Source: Syntrophobacter sp. SbD2 (GTDB lineage: Bacteria; Desulfobacterota; Binatia; UBA9968). From it: a stretch of 35,255 nt of DNA. This document shows, in pieces, positions 14,834 through 24,088 of this stretch. Location of the stretch: contig CAMDBU010000051.1 of NCBI GenBank assembly GCA_945889495.1, forward strand, positions 1 to 35,255, given 5' to 3'. The notes below the pieces were generated by a model. That model had not been told where the DNA came from, did no database searches, and was given only the letters and a program-made list of their open reading frames with translations. The translations under genes were made by a program, and so were the position numbers. The number at the start of each line of letters is the position of its first letter. Within the stretch, counting starts at the first letter, position 1.

Positions 14834-15544
14834 TTAAATCCCCTCGCCCTGGCCGCGTTGGCGGTAGATCGGCGTGCGGTTCCACTCCAGCGCTTCTTGG
14901 ATCTTGCGCGGCAGCGGCGGGTGGCGCGAGGTCATGAAGTGGATAAATTCATCGCGCGACTGGATGGTTAGGCGGGGATTTTTTTGCTTCTCGTCGCCCA
15001 GGCTCGACACTGCTTCGCGATAGTCGTGGCCGGGATAAACCCGGAGGTCGTTGCCGAGCGCTTCCAGGCGGCGCAGGCTGTCCCATTGCTGCTCGGCGCT
15101 GCCGCCGGGCAGGTCGGTGCGGCCGCAGCCGCCGATCAGCAAAGTGTCGCCGGTGAAAATCCGGTCGCCCCACAACAGGCACATGGCGTCCTGGGTGTGG
15201 CCCGGCGTGTAGATGACTTTGAGCGCTTGCTGGCCGAAGCGGATTTCATCGCCGTCTTCGACCCGGACATCGACGTAAGGTGCATCGGTGGCGCGGTGCA
15301 TGACGACCTTGACGCCGTAGCGCTCGCGCATCAGTTTGCAAGCCGAGTTGTGGTCGGCGTGAGTGTGGGTGTCGACGACGTAAAGTAGTTTGGCACCCAA
15401 GAAGTCCACCAAGCTGGCGTAATCGTCGGTCTTGTCGATCTCCGGATCGATGACAACGCAGACTTTTTCTTGGGCGCAGCCGATGAGGTAGGAGAGGCAG
15501 CCGCTGGAGCGAATCTGTTCGAAGAGGATTTCGTTGCCGCTCAT
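14834..15544 (-). CDS. Metallo-beta-lactamase fold persulfide dioxygenase-like protein (ETHE1 type)
   Basis: A 236-residue MBL-fold hydrolase. Metal motif DTHTHADHNSA gives His60, His62, Asp64 and His65; further ligands are His116 (TPGHT), Asp133 (TGDTLLIGGCGRTDLPGG) and His173 (YPGHDY). The GGCGRTDLPGG loop after the Asp and YPGHDY are hallmarks of ETHE1-like persulfide dioxygenases, which oxidise glutathione persulfide to sulfite with a His2-Asp iron site. A glyoxalase II or generic hydrolase role is less likely from these motifs. The next minus-strand gene upstream is a cysteine-dioxygenase-like cupin, so the pair may handle reduced organic sulfur. There is no clear ribosome binding site before the ATG. 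Confidence 0.85.
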   Translation of the reverse strand: MSGNEILFEQIRSSGCLSYLIGCAQEKVCVVIDPEIDKTDDYASLVDFLGAKLLYVVDTHTHADHNSACKLMRERYGVKVVMHRATDAPYVDVRVEDGDEIRFGQQALKVIYTPGHTQDAMCLLWGDRIFTGDTLLIGGCGRTDLPGGSAEQQWDSLRRLEALGNDLRVYPGHDYREAVSSLGDEKQKNPRLTIQSRDEFIHFMTSRHPPLPRKIQEALEWNRTPIYRQRGQGEGI

Positions 15545-15580
15545 GGGGAATTTATTCGTTATGATTTCGGAACTCGGATT

Positions 15581-15668
15581 AGCTCTCGCAAAGGCGCCAA
15601 GCTCGCAAAGTTCGGAGGAAATTAGTTACGGTTTCCGAACTTAGTGTCCTTGCGCCTTTGCGGGAGAA
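15581..15668. repeat. Palindromic element with nonamer arms (CGCAAAG/CGCCAAG type), copy 1
   Basis: The left arm divides into 9-mers TCTCGCAAA, GGCGCCAAG, CTCGCAAAG, then TTCGGA. The right arm in reverse complement repeats CCCGCAAAG, GCGCAAGG and AAGTTCGG. A related copy lies at 19070-19148. Confidence 0.78.
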
Positions 15669-15691
15669 ATTTCCGAATCTTGATTGTCCGT

Positions 15692-16255
15692 CTACCGCGC
15701 TGGCACCGGGATTACCGTGCCTTTTTCCAGGTTGAACCGGCTGCGGTTGATCTTATCGAGGTCGTAGCTCAAGAACCGGAAGACGACGCCCGGCCCTTGG
15801 GCGGCGTGGGTCGAGTGGATATCGCCGGTGACGTAGGGGACGACTTTGCCGGCGCTGAGAGTGTCGAGGCGGTCCTTCTCTAATTTACACTTGCCGGCTT
15901 CCGAGCCGTCGTCGGTGCGTTTGTATTTGGTGATCTCGGTGACGCCGCTGAAGGCGCCGTAAACCACCCAACAGGGGCCGTGGTCATGGGGCGTGTTGCC
16001 GTGGCCCTGCTTGTGCACATGGCCCATTTGGATGAAGCCGTGGTCGGGGTCGCGGTGCAGTTCGCGGGACGGCTTGCCGTCGCGGATGATCTCGGCCATC
16101 CACGGGTCGTCTGGTTTCGTCGAGGCGAACAGTTTTTCCATCAGACCGGCGACTTTGTCGGGCAGCTGCGGGTCCTTGCCGTCGCCCCAGACGGCGCGCA
16201 CTTCGGCGATATAGCGGTCGAAAGAATTTTCAGCGTGGCGTTCCTGTACGGCCAT
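15692..16255 (-). CDS. Cysteine-dioxygenase-like cupin
   Basis: A 187-residue single-domain cupin. TPHDHGPCWVVYGAF carries the HxH metal pair (His90, His92) with Cys95 a few residues on, as in thiol dioxygenases, and DIHSTHAA provides a third His (147 or 150). An N-terminal helical segment (DRYIAEVRAVW, VAGLMEKLFAS) resembles that of cysteine dioxygenase and its COG5553 relatives. The likely reaction is iron-dependent oxygenation of a thiol or similar small acid, but the substrate cannot be fixed. AAGGAGG seven bases before the ATG supports the start. It lies upstream of the ETHE1-like gene on the same strand, separated by a palindromic element. Confidence 0.75.
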   Translation of the reverse strand: MAVQERHAENSFDRYIAEVRAVWGDGKDPQLPDKVAGLMEKLFASTKPDDPWMAEIIRDGKPSRELHRDPDHGFIQMGHVHKQGHGNTPHDHGPCWVVYGAFSGVTEITKYKRTDDGSEAGKCKLEKDRLDTLSAGKVVPYVTGDIHSTHAAQGPGVVFRFLSYDLDKINRSRFNLEKGTVIPVPAR

Positions 16256-16386
16256 AAGAAATCCTCCTTTGGATGATTAGTTGATAGCACTTTTGGCCTC
16301 GCTCCGTCTACTAGCATCAGGTCGATTGACAGCCCTTGGCGGGCTCTGCTACCACTTGGAAAAGTTTTTTCGAATCTGGAGATCAA

Positions 16387-16866
16387 ATGGCCATCGAAGC
16401 TCAAGAACTACGCCGGGTCATGGGACATTTCGCCACCGGCGTCACCGTAATCACGACCAAGGACAAAGACGGCGCGCCGCAAGGTTTGACCGCCAACGCA
16501 TTTATGTCGCTGTCGCTCAATCCACCACTGGCGATCATCAGCGTCGACAAGGGCGCCACCTGCTACGCTTGTTTCGAGCCGGGCAACGGTTTCAACGTAA
16601 ATTTCTTGAGCGAAGGCCAGGAAGATGTCTCGCGCCGCTTCGCGACCAAAGGGGTCGACAAATTCGCCGACCTAAATTGGCGCGCCGGCGGCAACGGCGC
16701 CGCACTCATCGACGGCGCCCTGGGTCAGGTGGAGTGCAAAATTACCGCCTGCCATGACGGCGGCGATCACACCATCGTCGTCGGTGAGATTCTCAACGTC
16801 ACCGCCGATGGCGAGCAGCCGCTGTTATTTTTCAAAGGCAAGTATCAGAAGTTGCCAACCGCTTAG
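16387..16866 (+). CDS. Flavin reductase domain protein (DIM6/NTAB family)
   Basis: A 159-residue FMN-binding split-barrel protein from the ATG at 16387, with GGAG just upstream; an in-frame start at 16336 has no support. Motifs: MGHFATGVTVITT, GLTANAFMSLSLNPPLAIISVD (flavin-binding loop), FNVNFLSEGQEDVSRRFA and the C-terminal PLLFFKGKYQKL. Family members are NAD(P)H:FMN reductases supplying two-component monooxygenases. No oxygenase partner is adjacent, although the window contains a catabolic operon further left. It is transcribed divergently from the cupin gene. Confidence 0.87.
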   Translation: MAIEAQELRRVMGHFATGVTVITTKDKDGAPQGLTANAFMSLSLNPPLAIISVDKGATCYACFEPGNGFNVNFLSEGQEDVSRRFATKGVDKFADLNWRAGGNGAALIDGALGQVECKITACHDGGDHTIVVGEILNVTADGEQPLLFFKGKYQKLPTA

Positions 16867-16872
16867 GCGCAT

Positions 16873-16967
16873 CGTCTGGCGTTTAGGGTCTAGCGTCTAG
16901 CGTTCAGATGCCGATTGCGAATCTTCTTCTTTAAACGCTAGACCCCAGACCCTAGACGCTAAACTCT
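16873..16967. repeat. Palindromic element with heptamer arms (GTCTAGC type)
   Basis: The left arm is 7-mers GTCTGGC, GTTTAGG, GTCTAGC, GTCTAGC. The right arm in reverse complement is GTTTAGC, GTCTAGG, GTCTGGG, GTCTAGC. It lies between convergent genes and ends one base before the stop codon of the minus-strand gene, so it could serve as a bidirectional terminator despite lacking a T-run. Confidence 0.82.
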
Positions 16968-16968
16968 C

Positions 16969-17940
16969 CTACGCTCCCAACGCCAGCGCATTGATGCAAG
17001 GTAAGCCGCTCACCAACGTGCGCGTCTTGCCGGTAGAATCCACGTTGACCACTTCGCCGTCGGCGGTGGCGATCAAGACGCCGTTGCCTTCGCCGTTGGC
17101 GCACATTTCCATAACCCCGCCGCTCATCTGGTCGGTGAGAAATTCCCAATTGGCGCCGTCCTGCGATTTGAAGATGGCGGTTTTGGCGCGCCCTTCGCGC
17201 AGCCAGGTGCGCGGCCGGTCCTGGGTGATACCCAAATAAATATTGCCCTGGTCGTCTTCGGCCAGCGCGTTGCCGTAGGTGCGGCCGCCGGCGGGAGTGA
17301 CCGGTTCCCACTTGTTGCCGCGATCGGTGCTGCGCGCTACGCCTTCGCCGCAGGCGGCAACCAACAGTCCAGGCTTTTTACTCGCCGATAAGATTTGATG
17401 CAGGTCGGGATCGGTGAGGCCGTCGTTGCGCTTGACCCAGCTCTCGCCGTCGTCATCGCTAACCAAGATGCCGCCCACTTCGATGCCAGCGTAGAGCCGG
17501 TTGCCCGAGGCTTTTTCCGTGGTCAACACGCGGGTGCGCGGCGCCAGATCGGGATTGGGCGGAAAGCTGCCGCCAAAGGCGCCCTGGCGAATCCCTTTGA
17601 CCTCTTTCCATCCGCTACCGTTGGCGTGCATGTAGAGCGCCGCCGGGCGGGTGCCGACCAAGACTTTGCCCGGTAGAGCGAGCATCGCCGACATTTCCAA
17701 GATCGGCACATTCGGTTCGGCGCGCTGCCAATCCTTGCCGCCGTCCTTGCTGACGAACATGCCGGAATGTTCCGTCCCGGCGTAGACATGCTTGGCGTCG
17801 TCGGGGTCGACCTGGATGCAGCTCATCTGCCAGAAGGTCAGCGCCCGGTCGGTTTGTTCCCAGTTCTCGCCGTGGCGGTCGTAGCGGTACCAGCCCGAGT
17901 GGGTGGCGAGGTGAAGAGCATTTTTTTCGTTAACAGCCAT
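16969..17940 (-). CDS. BNR/sialidase-like beta-propeller protein
   Basis: A 323-residue protein made of repeated blades with Asp-box motifs: SKDGGKDWQ, SDDDGESWVK, STDRGNKWE and SQDGANWEF, each preceded by a YAG, YAGIEVGG or YLG type strand. This is the BNR-repeat/WD40-like propeller found in sialidases, Ycf48 and many bacterial glycosidase-like proteins. There is no signal peptide or transmembrane segment, so it appears cytosolic. No sialidase catalytic signature (FRIP) is seen, so a sugar-cleaving role is not supported. AGGAGG just upstream fixes the start. Confidence 0.78.
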   Translation of the reverse strand: MAVNEKNALHLATHSGWYRYDRHGENWEQTDRALTFWQMSCIQVDPDDAKHVYAGTEHSGMFVSKDGGKDWQRAEPNVPILEMSAMLALPGKVLVGTRPAALYMHANGSGWKEVKGIRQGAFGGSFPPNPDLAPRTRVLTTEKASGNRLYAGIEVGGILVSDDDGESWVKRNDGLTDPDLHQILSASKKPGLLVAACGEGVARSTDRGNKWEPVTPAGGRTYGNALAEDDQGNIYLGITQDRPRTWLREGRAKTAIFKSQDGANWEFLTDQMSGGVMEMCANGEGNGVLIATADGEVVNVDSTGKTRTLVSGLPCINALALGA

Positions 17941-18051
17941 GGGGGGCCTCCTACGGTTAATTGATTTAGTTGGATCGATCGGAGTCGAGCATACGCCGGA
18001 AGGTGTTTTTACGTCAAGCCGAACCTGTTCTTACGGCAGGGTCGGAAGATT

Positions 18052-18137
18052 TACCGCAGAGGCGCCGAGAACGCAGAGTTAAGACTTTGTGTTTAAAACA
18101 TGTTCCGATCTCTGCGAACTCTGTGTCTCTGCGGTGA
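18052..18137. repeat. Palindromic element with nonamer arms (CGCAGAG type), copy 1
   Basis: The left arm is 9-mers ACCGCAGAG, GCGCCGAGA, ACGCAGAGT. The right arm in reverse complement is ACCGCAGAG, ACACAGAGT and TCGCAGAGA. It lies between two minus-strand genes. Similar CGCAGAG palindromes occur widely in deltaproteobacterial-type genomes, as far as I recall. Confidence 0.8.
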
Positions 18138-18155
18138 CATTCCTATTTCTTATTC

Positions 18156-18962
18156 CTAGCTCTGCTCCCATAGATCTTCGAACTGTTTCACCGAGCCTGG
18201 CGAGAAGCCGGCGTAGTGGTTATTGAAGAACGCGTAGGTCTTGACGCCTTTGTCGGTGATTTTTTTGAGTTCGTCGATCCAGACTTTCATTTCGTCGGTT
18301 TTGTCTTCGATCAGCTTGTCCCACCGTTTGGTTTTGGCCTCGATGGCTTTCCGGTCGCCGATGAATCGCACGTAGGCAAAATCGCTGGTGACCAGATCCA
18401 ACGACTTGGCCAAGGTATCGATGCGCGGCATCCAGGCTTGGGCAACCAGGGCGAAGGCGACCTGGTGGTCGCGCAGCATTTCGAGAAAATCCCAGCTCAG
18501 CCAATTCTTGTTGCGAATCTCCAAGGCGAACTTGAACTCCTTGGGCAGGCTCTGAAGAAACGGCTTGAGCCGGTTGTCGAAGGGCTGGCGCGACGGGAAG
18601 GCGTTGCGATTGAAATAAGGGAACTGCAACAAGAGCGGCCCGAGCCGGTCGCCCAACAGCGAAATGTTGTTGAGAAAACTGGTGAACTCCGGCTGGCAAT
18701 CCTTCAACACTTTCTCATGGGTGATCACGCCGGGAATTTTCGCGGTAAAAATAAATCCCGGCGGGGTTTTGTCGCGCCAGCTCGCCACCACATGGGCCGG
18801 CGGGATGCTGTAGTAGGTCGAATCGATCTCGACCGCGGGAAACTTGCGCGCGTAGGCCTCGATGAACTGGCCGGGTTTCAAATTGGCTGGATAGAACGAC
18901 CCCAGCCAATCGCTGCTCGACCAACTGGAAGTGCCGACGAGTAAGTTCGCGGGAAATGGCAT
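18156..18962 (-). CDS. DUF72 family protein (YecE-like)
   Basis: A 268-residue DUF72 (YecE) protein with a TIM-barrel-like fold. Seen: LVGTSSWSSSDWLGSFYP at the N-terminus, FPAVEIDSTYYSIPP, WRDKTPPGFIFTAKIPGVITHEK, LGPLLLQFPYF, FKFALEIRNKNW, DFAYVRFIGDR and the C-terminal YAFFNNHYAGFSPGSVKQF. These are the conserved blocks of the family. Biochemical function is unknown; a link to metal-dependent nuclease or sugar-isomerase folds has been suggested for relatives, but nothing here decides it. The ribosome binding site is weak. Confidence 0.92.
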   Translation of the reverse strand: MPFPANLLVGTSSWSSSDWLGSFYPANLKPGQFIEAYARKFPAVEIDSTYYSIPPAHVVASWRDKTPPGFIFTAKIPGVITHEKVLKDCQPEFTSFLNNISLLGDRLGPLLLQFPYFNRNAFPSRQPFDNRLKPFLQSLPKEFKFALEIRNKNWLSWDFLEMLRDHQVAFALVAQAWMPRIDTLAKSLDLVTSDFAYVRFIGDRKAIEAKTKRWDKLIEDKTDEMKVWIDELKKITDKGVKTYAFFNNHYAGFSPGSVKQFEDLWEQS

Positions 18963-19069
18963 GGCTACTTTTCACCATATCGGTGGCGCGCGATCAATAG
19001 TGGTTCTGTATGACAATGCGCTGCGTAAGGATTAATTGCGAGATTTCCGCCCCATCCAATTCTCGGAAT

Positions 19070-19148
19070 GTCTCGCGCAAAGCTCGCAAAGGACGCCAAG
19101 GAAAATCAAAGAATTTACCTTTGCGGTCTTGGCGTGCTTGGCGCGAGG
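19070..19148. repeat. Palindromic element with nonamer arms (CGCAAAG/CGCCAAG type), copy 2
   Basis: The left arm is 9-mers GCGCAAAGC, TCGCAAAGG, ACGCCAAGG. The right arm in reverse complement contains GCGCCAAGC, ACGCCAAGA, CCGCAAAGG. It lies between the divergent DUF72 and merR genes. Confidence 0.76.
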
Positions 19149-19186
19149 TTATCCGGTAATTGCCCACGCCAGCCGGCAACTTCTAG

Positions 19187-19215
19187 TTGACTTCCCGCTG
19201 GGCAGCGTTTACCTT
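19187..19215 (+). promoter_or_regulatory. Candidate promoter of the merR-mutS-amiC operon
   Basis: TTGACT at 19187-19192 is one base from the -35 consensus. The best -10 is weak: TACCTT after 17 bases, or CTTTAT after 20. A long spacer would fit a MerR-controlled promoter, but no convincing operator dyad is visible. Confidence 0.3.
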
Positions 19216-19256
19216 TATGAAAACATTGATGTTTCCATCCTGAATCTGACTTTTTC

Positions 19257-19736
19257 ATGGATACCTACGATAGCAAGAGCGCGAGCCGGATCGTCGGCGT
19301 GAGTTTGCGCCAGTTGCAGTATTGGGACGAGCAGAACTTTCTCCGGCCATCGGTGAAGCTCGCCGGCGGGCGCGGCACCAAGCGGCTTTATTCGTTTCAC
19401 GATCTGGTTTGCTTGAAGGTGGTCAAGGATCTGGCGCGCTACGGTTTTAGCTTGAAAAAAATCCGCCGCTGCTTGCGCCCGTTGAAGGAACAAACCGATC
19501 CGACCACCCGGCCGCCCGAATCCTTGCGCTATCTTACCGACGGCGAAGAGCTGTTCGTCATCACCAGCGACCGGCAGAAAATTCTTCATGCCATGGAGCG
19601 CCAGTTCGTGCTGTCCTTGGGCATCGGCAGCTTGGTGCGCGAGCTCGATGGCGCGGTGAAGCGCTTCGGTGCACCGGCCGTGAAGCAGGTGCGCGCGGCG
19701 CGGTCGCTGGCGGAACGACGGAGCGGCTCGGCCTGA
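19257..19736 (+). CDS. MerR family transcriptional regulator
   Basis: A 159-residue MerR-like regulator. The N-terminal winged helix-turn-helix reads YDSKSASRIVGVSLRQLQYWDEQNFLRPS, then RLYSFHDLVCLKVVKDLARYGFSLKKIRRCL. The C-terminal part lacks the cysteines of metal-sensing MerR proteins, and its effector is unknown. It ends five bases before mutS, so the two are almost certainly cotranscribed; it might regulate this operon. No ribosome binding site is clear before the ATG. The alanine/arginine-rich tail (RAARSLAERRSGSA) is probably unstructured. Confidence 0.88.
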   Translation: MDTYDSKSASRIVGVSLRQLQYWDEQNFLRPSVKLAGGRGTKRLYSFHDLVCLKVVKDLARYGFSLKKIRRCLRPLKEQTDPTTRPPESLRYLTDGEELFVITSDRQKILHAMERQFVLSLGIGSLVRELDGAVKRFGAPAVKQVRAARSLAERRSGSA

Positions 19737-19741
19737 TCGCC

Positions 19742-22330
<2,589 letters not shown>

Positions 22331-22341
22331 CCGGAGTCGTT

Positions 22342-23748
22342 ATGATGCACAGGCTTAATTGTCATAAATACCTTGCGATCGCCGGCGTGGCGCTGATTTG
22401 CCTCTGGCCGTCGCGCCAACTATCCGGCCAGGCGCGCAATGAGACTGTGAGCCGCGATCCGTTGCCATCCTATGCGCAATCGGCCACCACCAAGGCCGGC
22501 GAAAGCGACGCGCCAGGGCCAGCGCCGCGCCCGGCGGTGGAGGAGAAAAAGCCCGCGCCTAGTAGCGCGGTGCCGAGCGCTTCGCCGCCGGCACCGGCGC
22601 CCGCGTCGGACAAGGTTCAAGTCACTGGCCTGCGTTTTCTTTCGTCGAAAAATTATACCCGGGTGATGTTGGATTTATCCCAGGACGCCAAGTACGAAGT
22701 GCGCCGGTTGAAGGAAGATCCGGCCAATGGCACGCCGCCGCGCATCTACGTCGACATCACCGGCGCGCGCTTGGCGATGGCGTCCAAGGAGCCGGTGCCG
22801 GTGGATGACGGGCTCTTGCGCCAGGTGCGCGTCGGTCAATACAGCGCCGACGTCGTGCGGGTGGTCTTGGACATGACCAGCCTGCGCGATCATAAAGCGT
22901 TTATCCTGCCCGATCCGCACCGCTTGGTGATCGATCTACAAGGACAGAAAGCGCCGGAGGTGACGACGGGCAAGGAAGAGCCGGCCAAGGCCGAGAAAAA
23001 TTCCCGCCGCAGCGCGCCGGTCAAAGACAAGAAGGCGGCGGCGCCGCTCGGCAACTCTGGCGGGATTCGCAAGATCGTCCTCGATCCCGGCCATGGCGGC
23101 AAAGATCCCGGCGCCGTTGGCGTCGGCGGCATCATGGAAAAAGATTTGGTCTTGGCGATCGCCAAAAAACTCGCCGCCAAGCTCAAGAACGAGCTCGGCA
23201 TCCAGGTGGTGCTGACCCGCAGGGACGACCGTTTCGTCGCCCTGGAGGAGCGCACCTATCTGGCCAACGCCGAAGATGCCGACTTATTTGTCTCCTTGCA
23301 CATGAACGCCAGCCCCAACAGCGAGGCGCGCGGCGTCGAGACCTACTATCTCAACAACACTAGCGACGAGGCGGCGATGCGTTTGGCGGCGCGGGAGAAC
23401 GGCAGCGCGCGCAAGAACGTCTCCGATCTGCAATTTATCCTGAGCGACATGACGCAAAATATGAAGCTCGAAGATTCGATCACCCTGGCGCACCGCCTGC
23501 AGCAATCGGTGGTCGGCGGCATGACTAAGTCGATCGGCGAGGTGCGCGATCTGGGCGTCAAGAAGGCGCTGTTCTACGTGCTCGTCGGTGCGCGCATGCC
23601 GAGCGTGTTGGTGGAAATGTTTTTCGTGACCCACCGCGTCGAAGGGCCGGCCATGAGCCGCGAGGCGACTCAAGAAGCGATGGTCAACTCGCTGTTCGAG
23701 GGCATTCAGAAATATAATCAAGCGATGCAGATCGCCAAGACTTTGTAG
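22342..23748 (+). CDS. amiC: N-acetylmuramoyl-L-alanine amidase with AMIN domain
   Basis: A 468-residue exported cell-wall amidase that cleaves the lactyl-L-Ala bond of peptidoglycan during division. It has an N-terminal signal segment (YLAIAGVALICLW), then a long Pro/Ala-rich linker to about residue 90. The AMIN targeting domain covers about 92-200 (VTGLRFLSSKNYTRVMLDLS to DPHRLVIDLQG), followed by a charged linker. The amidase_3 domain has zinc ligands His251 in LDPGHGGKDPGA, Glu in IMEKDLVLAI and His in LFVSLHMNAS, and the catalytic Glu in VLVEMFFVTH. It sits directly after mutS. The gene order mutS-amidase-glnD-xerD resembles that of Geobacter-type genomes as I recall them. Confidence 0.94.
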   Translation: MMHRLNCHKYLAIAGVALICLWPSRQLSGQARNETVSRDPLPSYAQSATTKAGESDAPGPAPRPAVEEKKPAPSSAVPSASPPAPAPASDKVQVTGLRFLSSKNYTRVMLDLSQDAKYEVRRLKEDPANGTPPRIYVDITGARLAMASKEPVPVDDGLLRQVRVGQYSADVVRVVLDMTSLRDHKAFILPDPHRLVIDLQGQKAPEVTTGKEEPAKAEKNSRRSAPVKDKKAAAPLGNSGGIRKIVLDPGHGGKDPGAVGVGGIMEKDLVLAIAKKLAAKLKNELGIQVVLTRRDDRFVALEERTYLANAEDADLFVSLHMNASPNSEARGVETYYLNNTSDEAAMRLAARENGSARKNVSDLQFILSDMTQNMKLEDSITLAHRLQQSVVGGMTKSIGEVRDLGVKKALFYVLVGARMPSVLVEMFFVTHRVEGPAMSREATQEAMVNSLFEGIQKYNQAMQIAKTL

Positions 23749-23790
23749 CGGAGGTTCTCCGCTTGGAGTAAAAAATGAGAATCGGATTAT

Positions 23791-23862
23791 TCACCGCTGA
23801 GACGCCGAGAACGCGGAGGGAAGAACTTCTTCCGAACTCTGTGTTCTCTGTGCCCTCCTTAG
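23791..23862. repeat. Palindromic element with nonamer arms (CGCAGAG type), copy 2
   Basis: The left arm is 9-mers ACCGCTGAG, ACGCCGAGA, ACGCGGAGG. The right arm in reverse complement contains GGCACAGAG, AACACAGAG, TTCGGA. It follows amiC in the 340-base gap before glnD, which also holds the element at 23911-23980. Confidence 0.76.
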
Positions 23863-23910
23863 AAAATAGCAGCCCAGCCATGATCTGGGCAACGAAGAGA
23901 CTCTCTGTTC

Positions 23911-23980
23911 CGTCATACCGGCGAAGGCCGGTATCCATCCCCCTCCAGCCCCTGGATTCCGGCCTACGCCGGAATGACGA
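23911..23980. repeat. Dispersed palindrome of the CGTCATTCCGGC...GCCGGAATCC type
   Basis: The left half is CGTCATACCGGCGAAGGCCGG followed by TATCCA; the right half, in reverse complement, is CGTCATTCCGGCGTAGGCCGG with AATCCA. Each half is itself an inverted repeat of CCGGC/GCCGG, so the element can fold as two small hairpins or one large one. Such GTCATTCC palindromes are widespread in unrelated bacteria and resemble dRS3/REP-type elements. Apart from the two elements, nothing else is seen between amiC and glnD. Confidence 0.8.
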
Positions 23981-24088
23981 ATGAGAAGCTACACACTTTT
24001 CATCCTCTCGATGTGTGTGCCAGGACATGAAACACTCTGTGGTGAAACTATCTTCCTGCGAAATTAGAAAGGTTCTCTCGTAAGTATC

